Source of the DNA: Eubacterium sp.
GTDB taxonomy: Bacteria > Bacillota_A > Clostridia > Lachnospirales > Lachnospiraceae
DNA length: 14,299 bases
Reading direction: 5' to 3'
NCBI GenBank assembly: GCA_024687845.1
Contig: JAILEL010000414.1
Location: 1-14,299 of the forward strand
The notes under the pieces were generated by a model. It made no database searches. It had not been told where the DNA came from and was given only the letters and a program-made list of their open reading frames with translations. Both the position numbers and the translations under genes were made by a program. Shown here one piece after another: positions 1 to 6,915 of the stretch. Positions within the stretch are counted from its first letter, which is position 1. Each line of letters begins with the position of its first letter.

Positions 1-220
1 GATCGGAAATGTTTACAACGTTATACTGAAGTCTTCGTCCCAATGCTTCGAGCATCTGCTTTTCAGTAATTATATTCATAGCTATGAGTGCACCACCAAG
101 ACGAACCCCTTCATGCGTCTTCTGGTATTCAATAGCTGCACCGATGTCATCTTCGGTAACGTAACCGAACTCCTTCAAGACATCTCCAATACGTATGTTT
201 TTGTTTGATCGCATTTCCAT
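1..220 (-). CDS. pilB: Type IV pilus assembly ATPase PilB/GspE, N-terminal fragment
   Basis: Partial gene: it starts with ATG at 220 and leaves the window at base 1, so only 73 residues are visible. They form the N-terminal T2SSE_N/MshEN-type domain that precedes the hexameric ATPase in PilB and GspE. Two tandem copies of its RLGxxLxxxGxI motif are seen: RIGDVLKEFGYV from residue 10 and RLGGALIAMNII from residue 40. The start is supported by AGGAG eight bases upstream. The ATPase core (Walker A, Asp box, Walker B) lies outside the window, so PilB and its retraction relative PilT cannot be told apart by core sequence; PilT normally lacks this domain, which favours PilB. It is the last visible gene of the pilC-pilMN-pilO-pilB run, 43 bases after pilO. 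It would power pilus or pseudopilus assembly on the cytoplasmic face of PilC. Some MshEN domains bind cyclic di-GMP, but the two motifs here are only six residues apart, so binding is unproven. Confidence 0.88.
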   Translation of the reverse strand, partial: MEMRSNKNIRIGDVLKEFGYVTEDDIGAAIEYQKTHEGVRLGGALIAMNIITEKQMLEALGRRLQYNVVNISD

Positions 221-263
221 AAGCCGGTCTCCTCATATCGAGCATTAATACCTAAATCTTATC

Positions 264-1322
264 TTATTCACTGATATCCTCAGAATCACTTTCCCCATCT
301 TCATCAACATCAGTTACACCATCTTCTACATTTTCTGATTCACCATTTAATGATGATTCGATACTTGCTGTATCGCACATATATATCTCCAAACTAACTG
401 TCAAAGACTTGCGAGTTACAACTTCAATCTGTGTATTCGAAAGTTCAGTTGCTGAAACTCCATCAGAAGAAGTTTCGTCTGATGTTTCTGAAGCAGCTGA
501 GTCTGTAACCTCTCCTGCAGATGCGCCAGAGCTACTAGCTGTTGCAGAACTACTGATAATATTTCCATCAGCATCTCTTCGAATCACATCTCTGAATTCT
601 CCCCAGCTATATCCTACCAGAAGAATCCTTCTGTCCATTTTTAGAATACTTTCGATGAAGCCTTCAAGGTCATAAAGATCACCACCAACAGTCATTTTAA
701 CAGGTACTGCATAGATATCGGTATTTGGCTGATATCCTCCTTCTTCACCACCCATCACTTCTTCCATTAAGGCAGCAGTGTTTCCACCAGAACTACCACT
801 CTTACTATTTGACTCTTTTGAAGATTCTTCATCCGAATCCTCAACATCTTCTTCCAGAGATAAATCAGATGTTGAAGTATCCAAATCATCGTCAGAACTC
901 GATTCATACTCTGCTTTTAATTCTTGCTGACGCTCATAAAGAGCAGAATACTGATATGCCATACGATCTGTTGGTGCAGTTGGCATAGTAAAATTCAGAT
1001 CATATATATCGAGATTATTCGATACTGCCATCTCTGTCATCATTCTATCAATCTCAGAACTATTCATTATCTGATAGAATTCATCTTTCTTAGTAGAGAT
1101 TTTCGCCTCATACTCATCCGCCTGAGCTTCAATCATACCAAGATTTGCTATCTTCATCTGATTAAGCTTCTTTTCTTCAGTTTCTTTTTCAATTTTAGTT
1201 TCTAGTGCTTTGTAACGCTTAACCTGAGGATATATACCCCAATATCCTATTGCAACAATAACTACAAAAAGAAACATAAAAGTGAGGAGTTTTTTATCGC
1301 GTTCTGTCATATTAGTCTTCAT
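264..1322 (-). CDS. pilO: PilO/GspM-like pilus assembly protein with Ser/Asp-rich insertions
   Basis: 352 residues. A short cytoplasmic N-terminus, one membrane helix (about 12-31) and a charged coiled coil (about 32-80) precede an extracytoplasmic region with ferredoxin-like strands (about 203-243 and 307-317). This is the layout of PilO and GspM, which pair with PilN/GspL to link the pilus platform to the envelope. Sequence identity to classical PilO is not obvious to me; the call rests on topology and position directly after a PilMN protein. It is much longer than the usual roughly 200 residues because of two low-complexity insertions rich in Ser, Asp and Glu (about 141-180 and 256-296) and an acidic tail (about 327-352). 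The ATG at 1322 follows the pilMN stop by three bases, with GGAGGAG overlapping the end of pilMN, so the two are probably translationally coupled. Confidence 0.72.
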   Translation of the reverse strand: MKTNMTERDKKLLTFMFLFVVIVAIGYWGIYPQVKRYKALETKIEKETEEKKLNQMKIANLGMIEAQADEYEAKISTKKDEFYQIMNSSEIDRMMTEMAVSNNLDIYDLNFTMPTAPTDRMAYQYSALYERQQELKAEYESSSDDDLDTSTSDLSLEEDVEDSDEESSKESNSKSGSSGGNTAALMEEVMGGEEGGYQPNTDIYAVPVKMTVGGDLYDLEGFIESILKMDRRILLVGYSWGEFRDVIRRDADGNIISSSATASSSGASAGEVTDSAASETSDETSSDGVSATELSNTQIEVVTRKSLTVSLEIYMCDTASIESSLNGESENVEDGVTDVDEDGESDSEDISE

Positions 1323-1325
1323 ATG

Positions 1326-2801
1326 CTAGTTCTCCTCCGTTCTTCCTACAGATTCTGCCAGCGTGCAGTTAACATGTATATCATAAAGGTCAGTTGATTC
1401 GTCATAACTATATCCAGTATGATCAACCTGCATGAATATCTTTTCTGTCAGTAGCTTGTCGATATATTTATATATATCATTAACATTTCCAGCTTTGGCC
1501 GAAAATGTAACTTTTCCCTGATCTGCATCGAAGCTGAGAATTTCTATTTCAGCATATCCTCTTGCAGTCTCTTCTATTATTTCTATTACATCATCATTAC
1601 AAACAGGATAAGATTCAATAGTTTCAACAACTGTATTTATGGAATTGTACTTAGCAAGCATAGAATCACGCTTCTCAACAGCTTCATCGTAAGCCATCGC
1701 TTGCATAACTACTGAAGGACTCTTATTATAGCTCTTTGCATCATCGTAAATGGCTTCTCGAATAAGTCTCATAGTAAGACATACTCCAAATGCAACTAAC
1801 ATTACAATCAAGGTCGCTCCAATTGTAATAATCCTCTTCTTTGTTGCAGGATCGATGCTCTTCTCTTCCTCTTTCTTAAGGCTGAAATAAGTAAGGAAGT
1901 TACTCTCCTTTCCCTGATCAAAGAGACCACTTACAGCAAAAAGAGCTGTTTGAGACTCATGCTCAAGTGCCGGGTCTGAACTAAGTCCAGTACGAACCAA
2001 CTCGCAGACTGCCTCGACACCATGTTCATGCACTACCTGATTGTACGTCTGAAGATTATCAGCTGTTGTACCAGCCACATAAATCATTTCAACCTTAGAC
2101 GTAATCTTCTCAGTATTCATAAACTGTTCTAACTGATTAAGAGAACGAGCAAGGTCATCCAGATATTCCATAGTACCTGGTTCATTAAAACATCTAATTG
2201 AGTTATAATATCTAAATGTACCATCAACAAAGAGTACATTTGACACAAGGTTTCCATTTATAATCTGAAGGATAAATGTACTCATTTTCTTTGCAAGAGT
2301 CATCTGAGCATATCCAATAATGCTTCCTTCTCCTGATATTATACCCTTCAGTGTTATTCCCATATTAGAAAATATCTCAATAAACTCACGGAGCTGGTCT
2401 TTAGGCGCCATTTCAGCATATATCTTACGTGTCTTTGTTTTTTTATTAACGCCAATAGGCGTGAATGCGATGGTATTCTCATCGTCCTCACGCTGCATAT
2501 CCGCAAACTCTCTAATTATAAATGCGAGAGTTTTCTTCGGATTCATATTTGGCACTTCAAGATTCTTTCCGGCTATCTTATTACTATTAACAATAAGATA
2601 AACATCCTTCTTAGGAAGATTGTTCTGTTCCCAGAAGTTCTTAACATGCTGTCCCAGAGATTCCGCATCCATTACAATACCATTTATGATACTTCCATCA
2701 GGAGCCATAGTTGTATATACATTTGTAAGTTTTCCTTTAGCACCTCTTGTACCGGTGGCTATCTGAATTATCTGATTTGAAAAATAAACGCTAACACTCA
2801 T
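1326..2801 (-). CDS. PilM-PilN fusion (GspL-like) pilus assembly protein
   Basis: 491 residues. Residues 1 to about 295 look like the actin-like PilM domain, which in other systems binds the PilN N-terminal peptide in the cytoplasm. Residues 301-306 (NFLTYF) resemble the PilN N-terminal motif (consensus NLLP), followed by a charged stretch, one membrane helix (about 323-347) and a PilN-like extracytoplasmic domain (about 350-480) with a coiled-coil start. PilM and PilN are therefore joined in one chain, the architecture of GspL from type II secretion. The start at 2801 was preferred over an in-frame ATG at 2840, which would overlap pilC by 38 bases: the 2801 ATG has an AGGGGGG ribosome site and sits one base after the pilC stop (TGATATG), typical of coupled translation. 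pilO follows after three bases. Its role would be to connect PilC/PilB to PilO. No catalytic activity is expected. Confidence 0.8.
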   Translation of the reverse strand: MSVSVYFSNQIIQIATGTRGAKGKLTNVYTTMAPDGSIINGIVMDAESLGQHVKNFWEQNNLPKKDVYLIVNSNKIAGKNLEVPNMNPKKTLAFIIREFADMQREDDENTIAFTPIGVNKKTKTRKIYAEMAPKDQLREFIEIFSNMGITLKGIISGEGSIIGYAQMTLAKKMSTFILQIINGNLVSNVLFVDGTFRYYNSIRCFNEPGTMEYLDDLARSLNQLEQFMNTEKITSKVEMIYVAGTTADNLQTYNQVVHEHGVEAVCELVRTGLSSDPALEHESQTALFAVSGLFDQGKESNFLTYFSLKKEEEKSIDPATKKRIITIGATLIVMLVAFGVCLTMRLIREAIYDDAKSYNKSPSVVMQAMAYDEAVEKRDSMLAKYNSINTVVETIESYPVCNDDVIEIIEETARGYAEIEILSFDADQGKVTFSAKAGNVNDIYKYIDKLLTEKIFMQVDHTGYSYDESTDLYDIHVNCTLAESVGRTEEN

Positions 2802-2802
2802 A

Positions 2803-4011
2803 TCAGCCCCCCTGATTTGCAATACTCTGATAAGATCCATAAATAGGCTGGATAACGGCTATCATAATAAATCCAACTACAGCTGCCATTACTACTATCA
2901 TTACGGGTTCAACCATAGCAACTAACTGTTCTATAGCTATCTCACTATCATAGTCCATCTGATCCGCGATGGATACAAGCATGGAATCAAGCGCTCCTGT
3001 TTCCTCACCAACTGCAATTGAGGAAGGCAGTTTCTTAACAAATCCATCGATACCTGCTATTCCTTCTGACAAAGGTTTACCAGCACGAATATCAGCTATC
3101 ATCTGATCAAACTGACTTTCTATATATGTATTGCCGATGGTAGTCTTTGCAATCTGAAGACATGTAACAATCGGAATACCTGCTGAATACATACTTGCAA
3201 GAGTTCTTGAGAATCTTGCCGTATATATAATCTTTCTAAGTCCACCTATTTTAGGAAGATGTATCTGAAGCTTATCAAGTAAAAGACGAACTTTCGGAAA
3301 TGATGTTACAATCTTGAATACCATAAAGATTATTACGCCAAAGAGAATAAGCAGATACCATCTCTTTGCAACAAAATCACTTATAGCCATAAGAATTGTT
3401 GTAGCAACTGGAAGTTGTTCCATTTGAGCAAACAGACTGTCAAACTGAGGAAGTACGAATCCCATTATGATAATTACAACTACAACTATCAGCACACCTA
3501 AAATCTTAGGATATGTAGTTGAGCTTTTAATCTTCTGCTGAAGCTTGTATTCTTTGCTGTAATACTCCGCCATATTAGCAGCTGTAGAATCCATATTTCC
3601 ACCAGACTCAGCACTTCTAATCATATTTACAAAAAGCGTGGGAAAAGTTCCACCTTGTTCTTCTAAAGCATCAGATAACGTCATACCCGAACGAACAAGT
3701 CTTAGTACATCCGCATAAATCTTACGCTCACTTTCCTTAATCGACTCATCTTCAGAAATAATTCTGAGTGCCTTAACAAGAGTAACACCAGCCCCAAGAA
3801 GTTTGCTAAGATTCCTGGCAAAATCAGCAACCCTATCATACTTGAGCTTCTTGTGTGTCTGCTTAGCCTTGGTAGCCTCCTTTGCCTCAACAAGCAGAAG
3901 CCCATCTGTTTTCAGTTTATTATGAAGTTCAGACTCGTCATTTGCCTTGAGTTCACCAGTTATCAACTTACCCTCGGCATTCTGAGCCCTGTATTTGTAG
4001 CTTACTGCCAT
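2803..4011 (-). CDS. pilC: Type IV pilus inner-membrane platform protein PilC/GspF
   Basis: 402 residues, the normal length for the family. It opens with the typical MAVSYKYRAQNAEGK start seen in PilC/GspF proteins. Two T2SSF repeats follow, around residues 65-190 and 265-390. Each has the conserved small-residue pattern (FARNLSKLLGAGVTLVKAL; FSRTLASMYSAGIPIV) and ends in hydrophobic membrane segments: about 165-190, 210-235 and 365-390. PilC is the integral membrane platform on which the PilB ATPase acts. ATG 4011 was chosen over the in-frame GTG at 4023 because GGGAG lies just upstream at normal spacing and the protein then begins as the family does. A sigma70-type promoter 94 bases upstream (4105-4134) makes this the first gene of its own transcription unit. 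The stop is one base from the pilMN start. Confidence 0.95.
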   Translation of the reverse strand: MAVSYKYRAQNAEGKLITGELKANDESELHNKLKTDGLLLVEAKEATKAKQTHKKLKYDRVADFARNLSKLLGAGVTLVKALRIISEDESIKESERKIYADVLRLVRSGMTLSDALEEQGGTFPTLFVNMIRSAESGGNMDSTAANMAEYYSKEYKLQQKIKSSTTYPKILGVLIVVVVIIIMGFVLPQFDSLFAQMEQLPVATTILMAISDFVAKRWYLLILFGVIIFMVFKIVTSFPKVRLLLDKLQIHLPKIGGLRKIIYTARFSRTLASMYSAGIPIVTCLQIAKTTIGNTYIESQFDQMIADIRAGKPLSEGIAGIDGFVKKLPSSIAVGEETGALDSMLVSIADQMDYDSEIAIEQLVAMVEPVMIVVMAAVVGFIMIAVIQPIYGSYQSIANQGG

Positions 4012-4104
4012 ATCTTCTCCCACCTTAAAATAACTAACAAATAATAGTCATCAGTAGATAAACAATAGTCCTATATCTTACAATATAAACTAAAAGTACC
4101 TTAT

Positions 4105-4134
4105 ATTTTAACCCATATAAGTGATTTATGTCAA
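4105..4134 (-). promoter_or_regulatory. Predicted sigma70 promoter for pilC-pilMN-pilO-pilB
   Basis: On the minus strand, -35 TTGACA (4134-4129) and -10 TAAAAT (4110-4105) are separated by 18 bases. Transcription would begin near 4098, giving a leader of about 87 bases to the pilC ATG at 4011. The 193-base gap before pilC contains no other gene. Confidence 0.6.
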
Positions 4135-4162
4135 CTGTACATACATCACTACTATGTCAACT
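4127..4162. repeat. Direct repeat TATGTCAACT at the pil promoter
   Basis: TATGTCAACT occurs perfectly at 4127-4136 and 4153-4162, a 26-base period. The shorter core TCAACT recurs at 4188-4193, as part of TCAACTCA shared with 4157-4164. On the minus strand the proximal copy supplies the TTGACA -35 hexamer; the distal copy also contains TTGACA but has no matching -10. This arrangement suits binding of a regulator, but no regulator is known. Confidence 0.5.
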
Positions 4163-4216
4163 CACGGTTCTATGTTACTATTCACGATCAACTCAAAAAG
4201 TATTCTTAAATAAGCC

Positions 4217-4639
4217 TCAATATTTTTCATCTTCATGCTTTTTGAGAATTTTATCAAACATGATAAATACAACCACAGTTACCACGCAAGATATTAAAAA
4301 AGCAACTGCTGCCATCGGTTTAACTCCATAATACATGGTCCACATAACAGAAAAGAAACCTCCTAAAAGCTCTACTAACGTATATCTTGCTGAAACTGGA
4401 GCTCCGCAATACCTGCATTTACCTCTGAGACTCACCCATGAAAAAATAGGTATCATATCTTTCATCACGAGCTCATGTCCACATGAGGTACACATTGATT
4501 TACCTTTAGTAAACTGCTTTTTTCTAGGAAGTCTATATATTATAACATTTAAGAAGGAAAAAATGCTCGCTCCTATAGCAAAAAATATAATCTCAATTAA
4601 GGTTCTTGCTGCAATTATAGATATTTCAAGCCAATCCAT
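4217..4639 (-). CDS. Half-length prepilin peptidase-family protein (zinc/methyltransferase domain only)
   Basis: 140 residues, against roughly 250 for full prepilin peptidases (PilD). It contains the N-terminal DiS_P_DiS domain: a membrane helix (about 12-31) ending in SFLNVIIYRLP, then two zinc-type pairs, C50-x2-C53 and C75-x2-C78, then the family motif around YTLVELLGG (86-94) and a last helix (about 107-127). In PilD this part belongs to the N-methylation half. The aspartyl protease half is absent: Asp129 (MFDK) sits roughly where the first catalytic Asp would be, but the chain stops 11 residues later and the GxGD motif with the second Asp is missing. I see no frameshifted remainder downstream before pilC. 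An in-frame stop just before the ATG fixes the start; GGAGG lies 13 bases upstream, rather far. It probably cannot cleave prepilins; it may methylate them or be a remnant. Confidence 0.82.
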   Translation of the reverse strand: MDWLEISIIAARTLIEIIFFAIGASIFSFLNVIIYRLPRKKQFTKGKSMCTSCGHELVMKDMIPIFSWVSLRGKCRYCGAPVSARYTLVELLGGFFSVMWTMYYGVKPMAAVAFLISCVVTVVVFIMFDKILKKHEDEKY

Positions 4640-4697
4640 AATTTATCCGTTGCCTCCAGTGCCACCTTCTTAACTCATCTTAAATCACTAAACTTCA

Positions 4698-5153
4698 TCA
4701 ATCATCCTCAAGCTTCACATCGAATTCATCATATTTATATACATTGAAAAGATAATCTACTTTCCATCTAATCTTATCACCACTTTTATTGAATGTAACT
4801 ATATAATGTCCCTTTCTATAAGTAAGTCCCGTAAGTTCATGTTCTTTTTTATTGTAAGAATTAATAGTATAAGTTCCTTCTGGTACGAACAATTGTTCTA
4901 CCTTTTCCTTTACACCAGCCTCTATACCATTCTTTCTTTGGGGATTATATATGGTCATATTTTTAGCATACATTTCAATATCTGCACTTCTAAGGGCCAT
5001 ACGAACATTCTTCGCATCTCTCAGAGCTGCCTTAGCATCTACATGTAATTTGAACGCAAAAAACACAGCTGCGCCGATTGCTAGCGCCGCTATGACTATG
5101 CAAAAACCTATAAAGATTTTTCTCCAATTGAAGATTGACTTTTCCTTTTCCAT
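4698..5153 (-). CDS. Small single-pass membrane protein, pilin-like
   Basis: 151 residues, not confidently assigned. A positive N-terminus (about 1-13) and one hydrophobic helix (about 14-35) are followed by an amphipathic helical stretch (about 37-60; AALRDAKNVRMALRSADIE) and a polar C-terminal region that looks beta-rich. A long N-terminal helix followed by a beta domain is the layout of type IV pilins, and the gene heads the pilus locus. However, there is no class III leader: the GF at 16-17 is not followed by the usual Thr-Leu-x-Glu, and the Glu at mature position 5 is missing, so standard cleavage is unlikely. It could be an uncleaved minor pilin, a pilus-associated anchor, or an unrelated membrane protein. 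The ATG at 5153 has a G-rich ribosome site (GGGGG) and a predicted extended -10 promoter 55 bases upstream. The next gene starts 58 bases later, so the two may be co-transcribed. Confidence 0.65.
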   Translation of the reverse strand: MEKEKSIFNWRKIFIGFCIVIAALAIGAAVFFAFKLHVDAKAALRDAKNVRMALRSADIEMYAKNMTIYNPQRKNGIEAGVKEKVEQLFVPEGTYTINSYNKKEHELTGLTYRKGHYIVTFNKSGDKIRWKVDYLFNVYKYDEFDVKLEDD

Positions 5154-5207
5154 ACATCCCCCAAGGTAACTAATTCAAGAAGAACGTTACCCGCCTCAAA
5201 CAAATAT

Positions 5208-5216
5208 ATTATAACA
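5208..5216 (-). promoter_or_regulatory. Predicted extended -10 promoter for the pilin-like gene
   Basis: The minus strand reads TGTTATAAT, a perfect TATAAT (5213-5208) with the extended TGn element. There is no good -35 at 17 bases. Start of transcription would be near 5201, giving a leader of about 48 bases to the ATG at 5153. Confidence 0.5.
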
Positions 5217-5280
5217 CCTTCCAATCACATAATCTTCTACTCTTAAAATCAAATGAAACACCTATTTTGACTCGCAGTTA

Positions 5281-5319
5281 TATTGTTTATTATATCGCAA
5301 ATACTATATAGAAACAATA
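5281..5319. repeat. AT-rich inverted repeat in the intergenic region
   Basis: TATTGTTT (5281-5288) and its complement AAACAATA (5312-5319) flank a 23-base AT-rich middle that can pair further (ATAT with ATAT). It lies in the 267-base gap between the GGDEF-like gene and the pilin-like gene, upstream of the latter's promoter. Function unknown. Confidence 0.35.
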
Positions 5320-5362
5320 ATTAATCCTTATAGTTCAATCAGGTATAAAATGGCACTTTCAT

Positions 5363-5383
5363 CTCGGTAATTGAATTACCGAG
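5363..5383 (-). terminator. Palindrome after the GGDEF-like gene, possible terminator
   Basis: CTCGGTAATT and AATTACCGAG are perfect 10-base inverted arms around a single G. It lies 38 bases past the stop of the minus-strand GGDEF-like gene and would fold as a hairpin. The T-rich stretch (ATTTTAT) begins about a dozen bases later rather than directly after the stem, so it is a weak intrinsic terminator; a protein-binding palindrome is the alternative. Confidence 0.4.
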
Positions 5384-5420
5384 GATTCCCGCTTAGGTAT
5401 CCTAAAAATAGATATTACGA

Positions 5421-6848
5421 TTAATTGGGGTAAATAGTTTGATTATTTCCTTTGTTCTCCAACATATCCTGCTCGGCTCTATGGAAAACATCCCCAAAGG
5501 TACGGTCTTTTGAACTATCGTAGGTAGCTTCTCCTTTAGTCAGTTTAACGATTATATCGTAGTCTGATTCTCTTTCACCTTTATTGATTTTTTCATTCTG
5601 ACTTCTCAGATGTTCTTCAACCAGGTTATAAATGCCTTCGATACTGCCTTCTAGTTCCTTTTCTATAACCACGGCATATTCTCCACCGTTAAGATGATAA
5701 AGTGAGCCTATTTCGCGGGGAAATGCTTTCGCAAGTGCTTTTGAGGCTTTTTTGATTGCTATGTCGCCGGCCTCGTAGCCATACTTTTTATTTAGTGCTC
5801 CTACCCCTTTTACATTAAAAACCAGAATTGAGAAGATTAGTTCGTCTACAGATGACTGTGATTCTGACTGCAACTCTAGCTGTGACTTTCTCTGTGATAT
5901 ATTACTAATCTTTTCATTCATTTCTCTTACTTTTTTAATGTATGCTTTCTTATTTTCAAGTCCTGTCATTCCATCTATATATGAATGATCAATAATATAC
6001 TCTGTATATCTTTGAAGTTTTGTAAGAAGTGATATGATGTGATCGCTCATTACGTCAAGTTCATCTCTGAAATATAATATTATTCCTCTTGGGTAGCGCT
6101 TATGTATATCATCTTCTTCAACTAAAGATTTAAGTTTATTTTGTACTGCCAGTTCATTTATTTTTTCTTCAGCCTCATATATATGTTCATCTAATATACG
6201 TATTTTATTTCTCATTCGGCTGGTGACAATAATTACTATCATTGTCCCGACAAGCAGAGATACTATAGAGCTTACAACTATGATTTTTATATTTCTGTAT
6301 ATTGCTTTTTCAAACCAGGTTGCATCGAAATCCACTGCAATTATGCCTACAACTTCTCCAGAAGAATTTTTAATCGGACTATATGAACTGTAGAATTTGC
6401 CCCATTCATTTGTATATGGAACTTCAACAACAGAGGACACTCCAAGGCTTGCCTGCTGAAGAGCTTCTGTAAATACTACCGGCTCACCAAATTCCGCTGG
6501 ATTTTCTAAATCAGGATCTATGGTATATATAAAATTGTTATTTCCATTATCCCTTATTCCATAAATATATTTAAGCTCAATATTATCTCTATAAACGCTT
6601 AGCCCTTTCAGGATTTGTTCATATTCAGGAGTTCCCTTATCTTCTGCCTGAATTTTTTCATAGATATCGCCGTCAATACTAGCTGCTGCACTATTTGAGA
6701 CATCCAGCATTCGATTTTGAATCTGTTCTTTAATGGTATCTCTTGTAACAATAATCAGAATATATCCAGTAACGCCATTTAAAATAATAAGCGCAGAAAC
6801 TACCAAAATGAGTATTCGTGCTGTTGAGCTCATGCGGAATCTATTCAT
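5421..6848 (-). CDS. Membrane sensor protein with degenerate GGDEF domain
   Basis: 475 residues. A membrane helix (about 12-34), an extracytoplasmic Cache/PAS-like sensor region (about 35-185, ending VVGIIAVDFDATW), a second helix (about 187-208), a coiled linker (about 213-245), then a GGDEF-family domain (about 290-470) opening with DGMTGLENKKAY. Key catalytic positions are altered: the signature aligns as NGGEY (387-391) where GGDEF is expected, so the third, metal-binding acidic residue is Gly; the upstream FDxD-type motif is FNVK (344-347), losing the metal-binding Asp; and the inhibitory RxxD site reads REIG. It is therefore probably not an active diguanylate cyclase and may act as a ligand-sensing signal protein. 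ATG 6848 was chosen over an in-frame ATG at 6929, which would overlap the exporter gene; AAGGA lies about 10 bases upstream. The gene follows the exporter by 67 bases and is probably in its operon. Confidence 0.85.
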   Translation of the reverse strand: MNRFRMSSTARILILVVSALIILNGVTGYILIIVTRDTIKEQIQNRMLDVSNSAAASIDGDIYEKIQAEDKGTPEYEQILKGLSVYRDNIELKYIYGIRDNGNNNFIYTIDPDLENPAEFGEPVVFTEALQQASLGVSSVVEVPYTNEWGKFYSSYSPIKNSSGEVVGIIAVDFDATWFEKAIYRNIKIIVVSSIVSLLVGTMIVIIVTSRMRNKIRILDEHIYEAEEKINELAVQNKLKSLVEEDDIHKRYPRGIILYFRDELDVMSDHIISLLTKLQRYTEYIIDHSYIDGMTGLENKKAYIKKVREMNEKISNISQRKSQLELQSESQSSVDELIFSILVFNVKGVGALNKKYGYEAGDIAIKKASKALAKAFPREIGSLYHLNGGEYAVVIEKELEGSIEGIYNLVEEHLRSQNEKINKGERESDYDIIVKLTKGEATYDSSKDRTFGDVFHRAEQDMLENKGNNQTIYPN

Positions 6849-6872
6849 AATATCCACATCCTTTCCTGATAT

Positions 6873-6893
6873 CCACCAACAATTAATTGGTGG
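6873..6893 (-). repeat. Intercistronic hairpin between exporter and GGDEF-like gene
   Basis: CCACCAA (6873-6879) and TTGGTGG (6887-6893) are a perfect 7-base inverted repeat with a 7-base AT-rich loop. In the minus-strand transcript the stem ends a few bases before the AGGAAAGGA ribosome site of the downstream gene. There is no T-run, so it does not look like a full terminator. It could stabilise a processed end or tune translation. Confidence 0.45.
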
Positions 6894-6915
6894 GCTAAGC
6901 CATGTCAGGCAGATC

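Noticed and set aside
409..1205. Plus-strand open frames opposite pilO
   Set aside because: They are antisense reflections of the Ser/Asp-rich repeats in pilO, with no protein-like composition of their own.
2802..2840. N-terminal extension of the PilM-PilN protein starting at 2840
   Set aside because: It would overlap the end of pilC by 38 bases, while ATG 2801 has a strong ribosome site and a coupled stop-start.
4024..4216. Frameshifted protease half of the prepilin peptidase
   Set aside because: The minus-strand sequence here is AT-rich, contains promoter-like elements and shows no GxGD-type coding in any frame I read.
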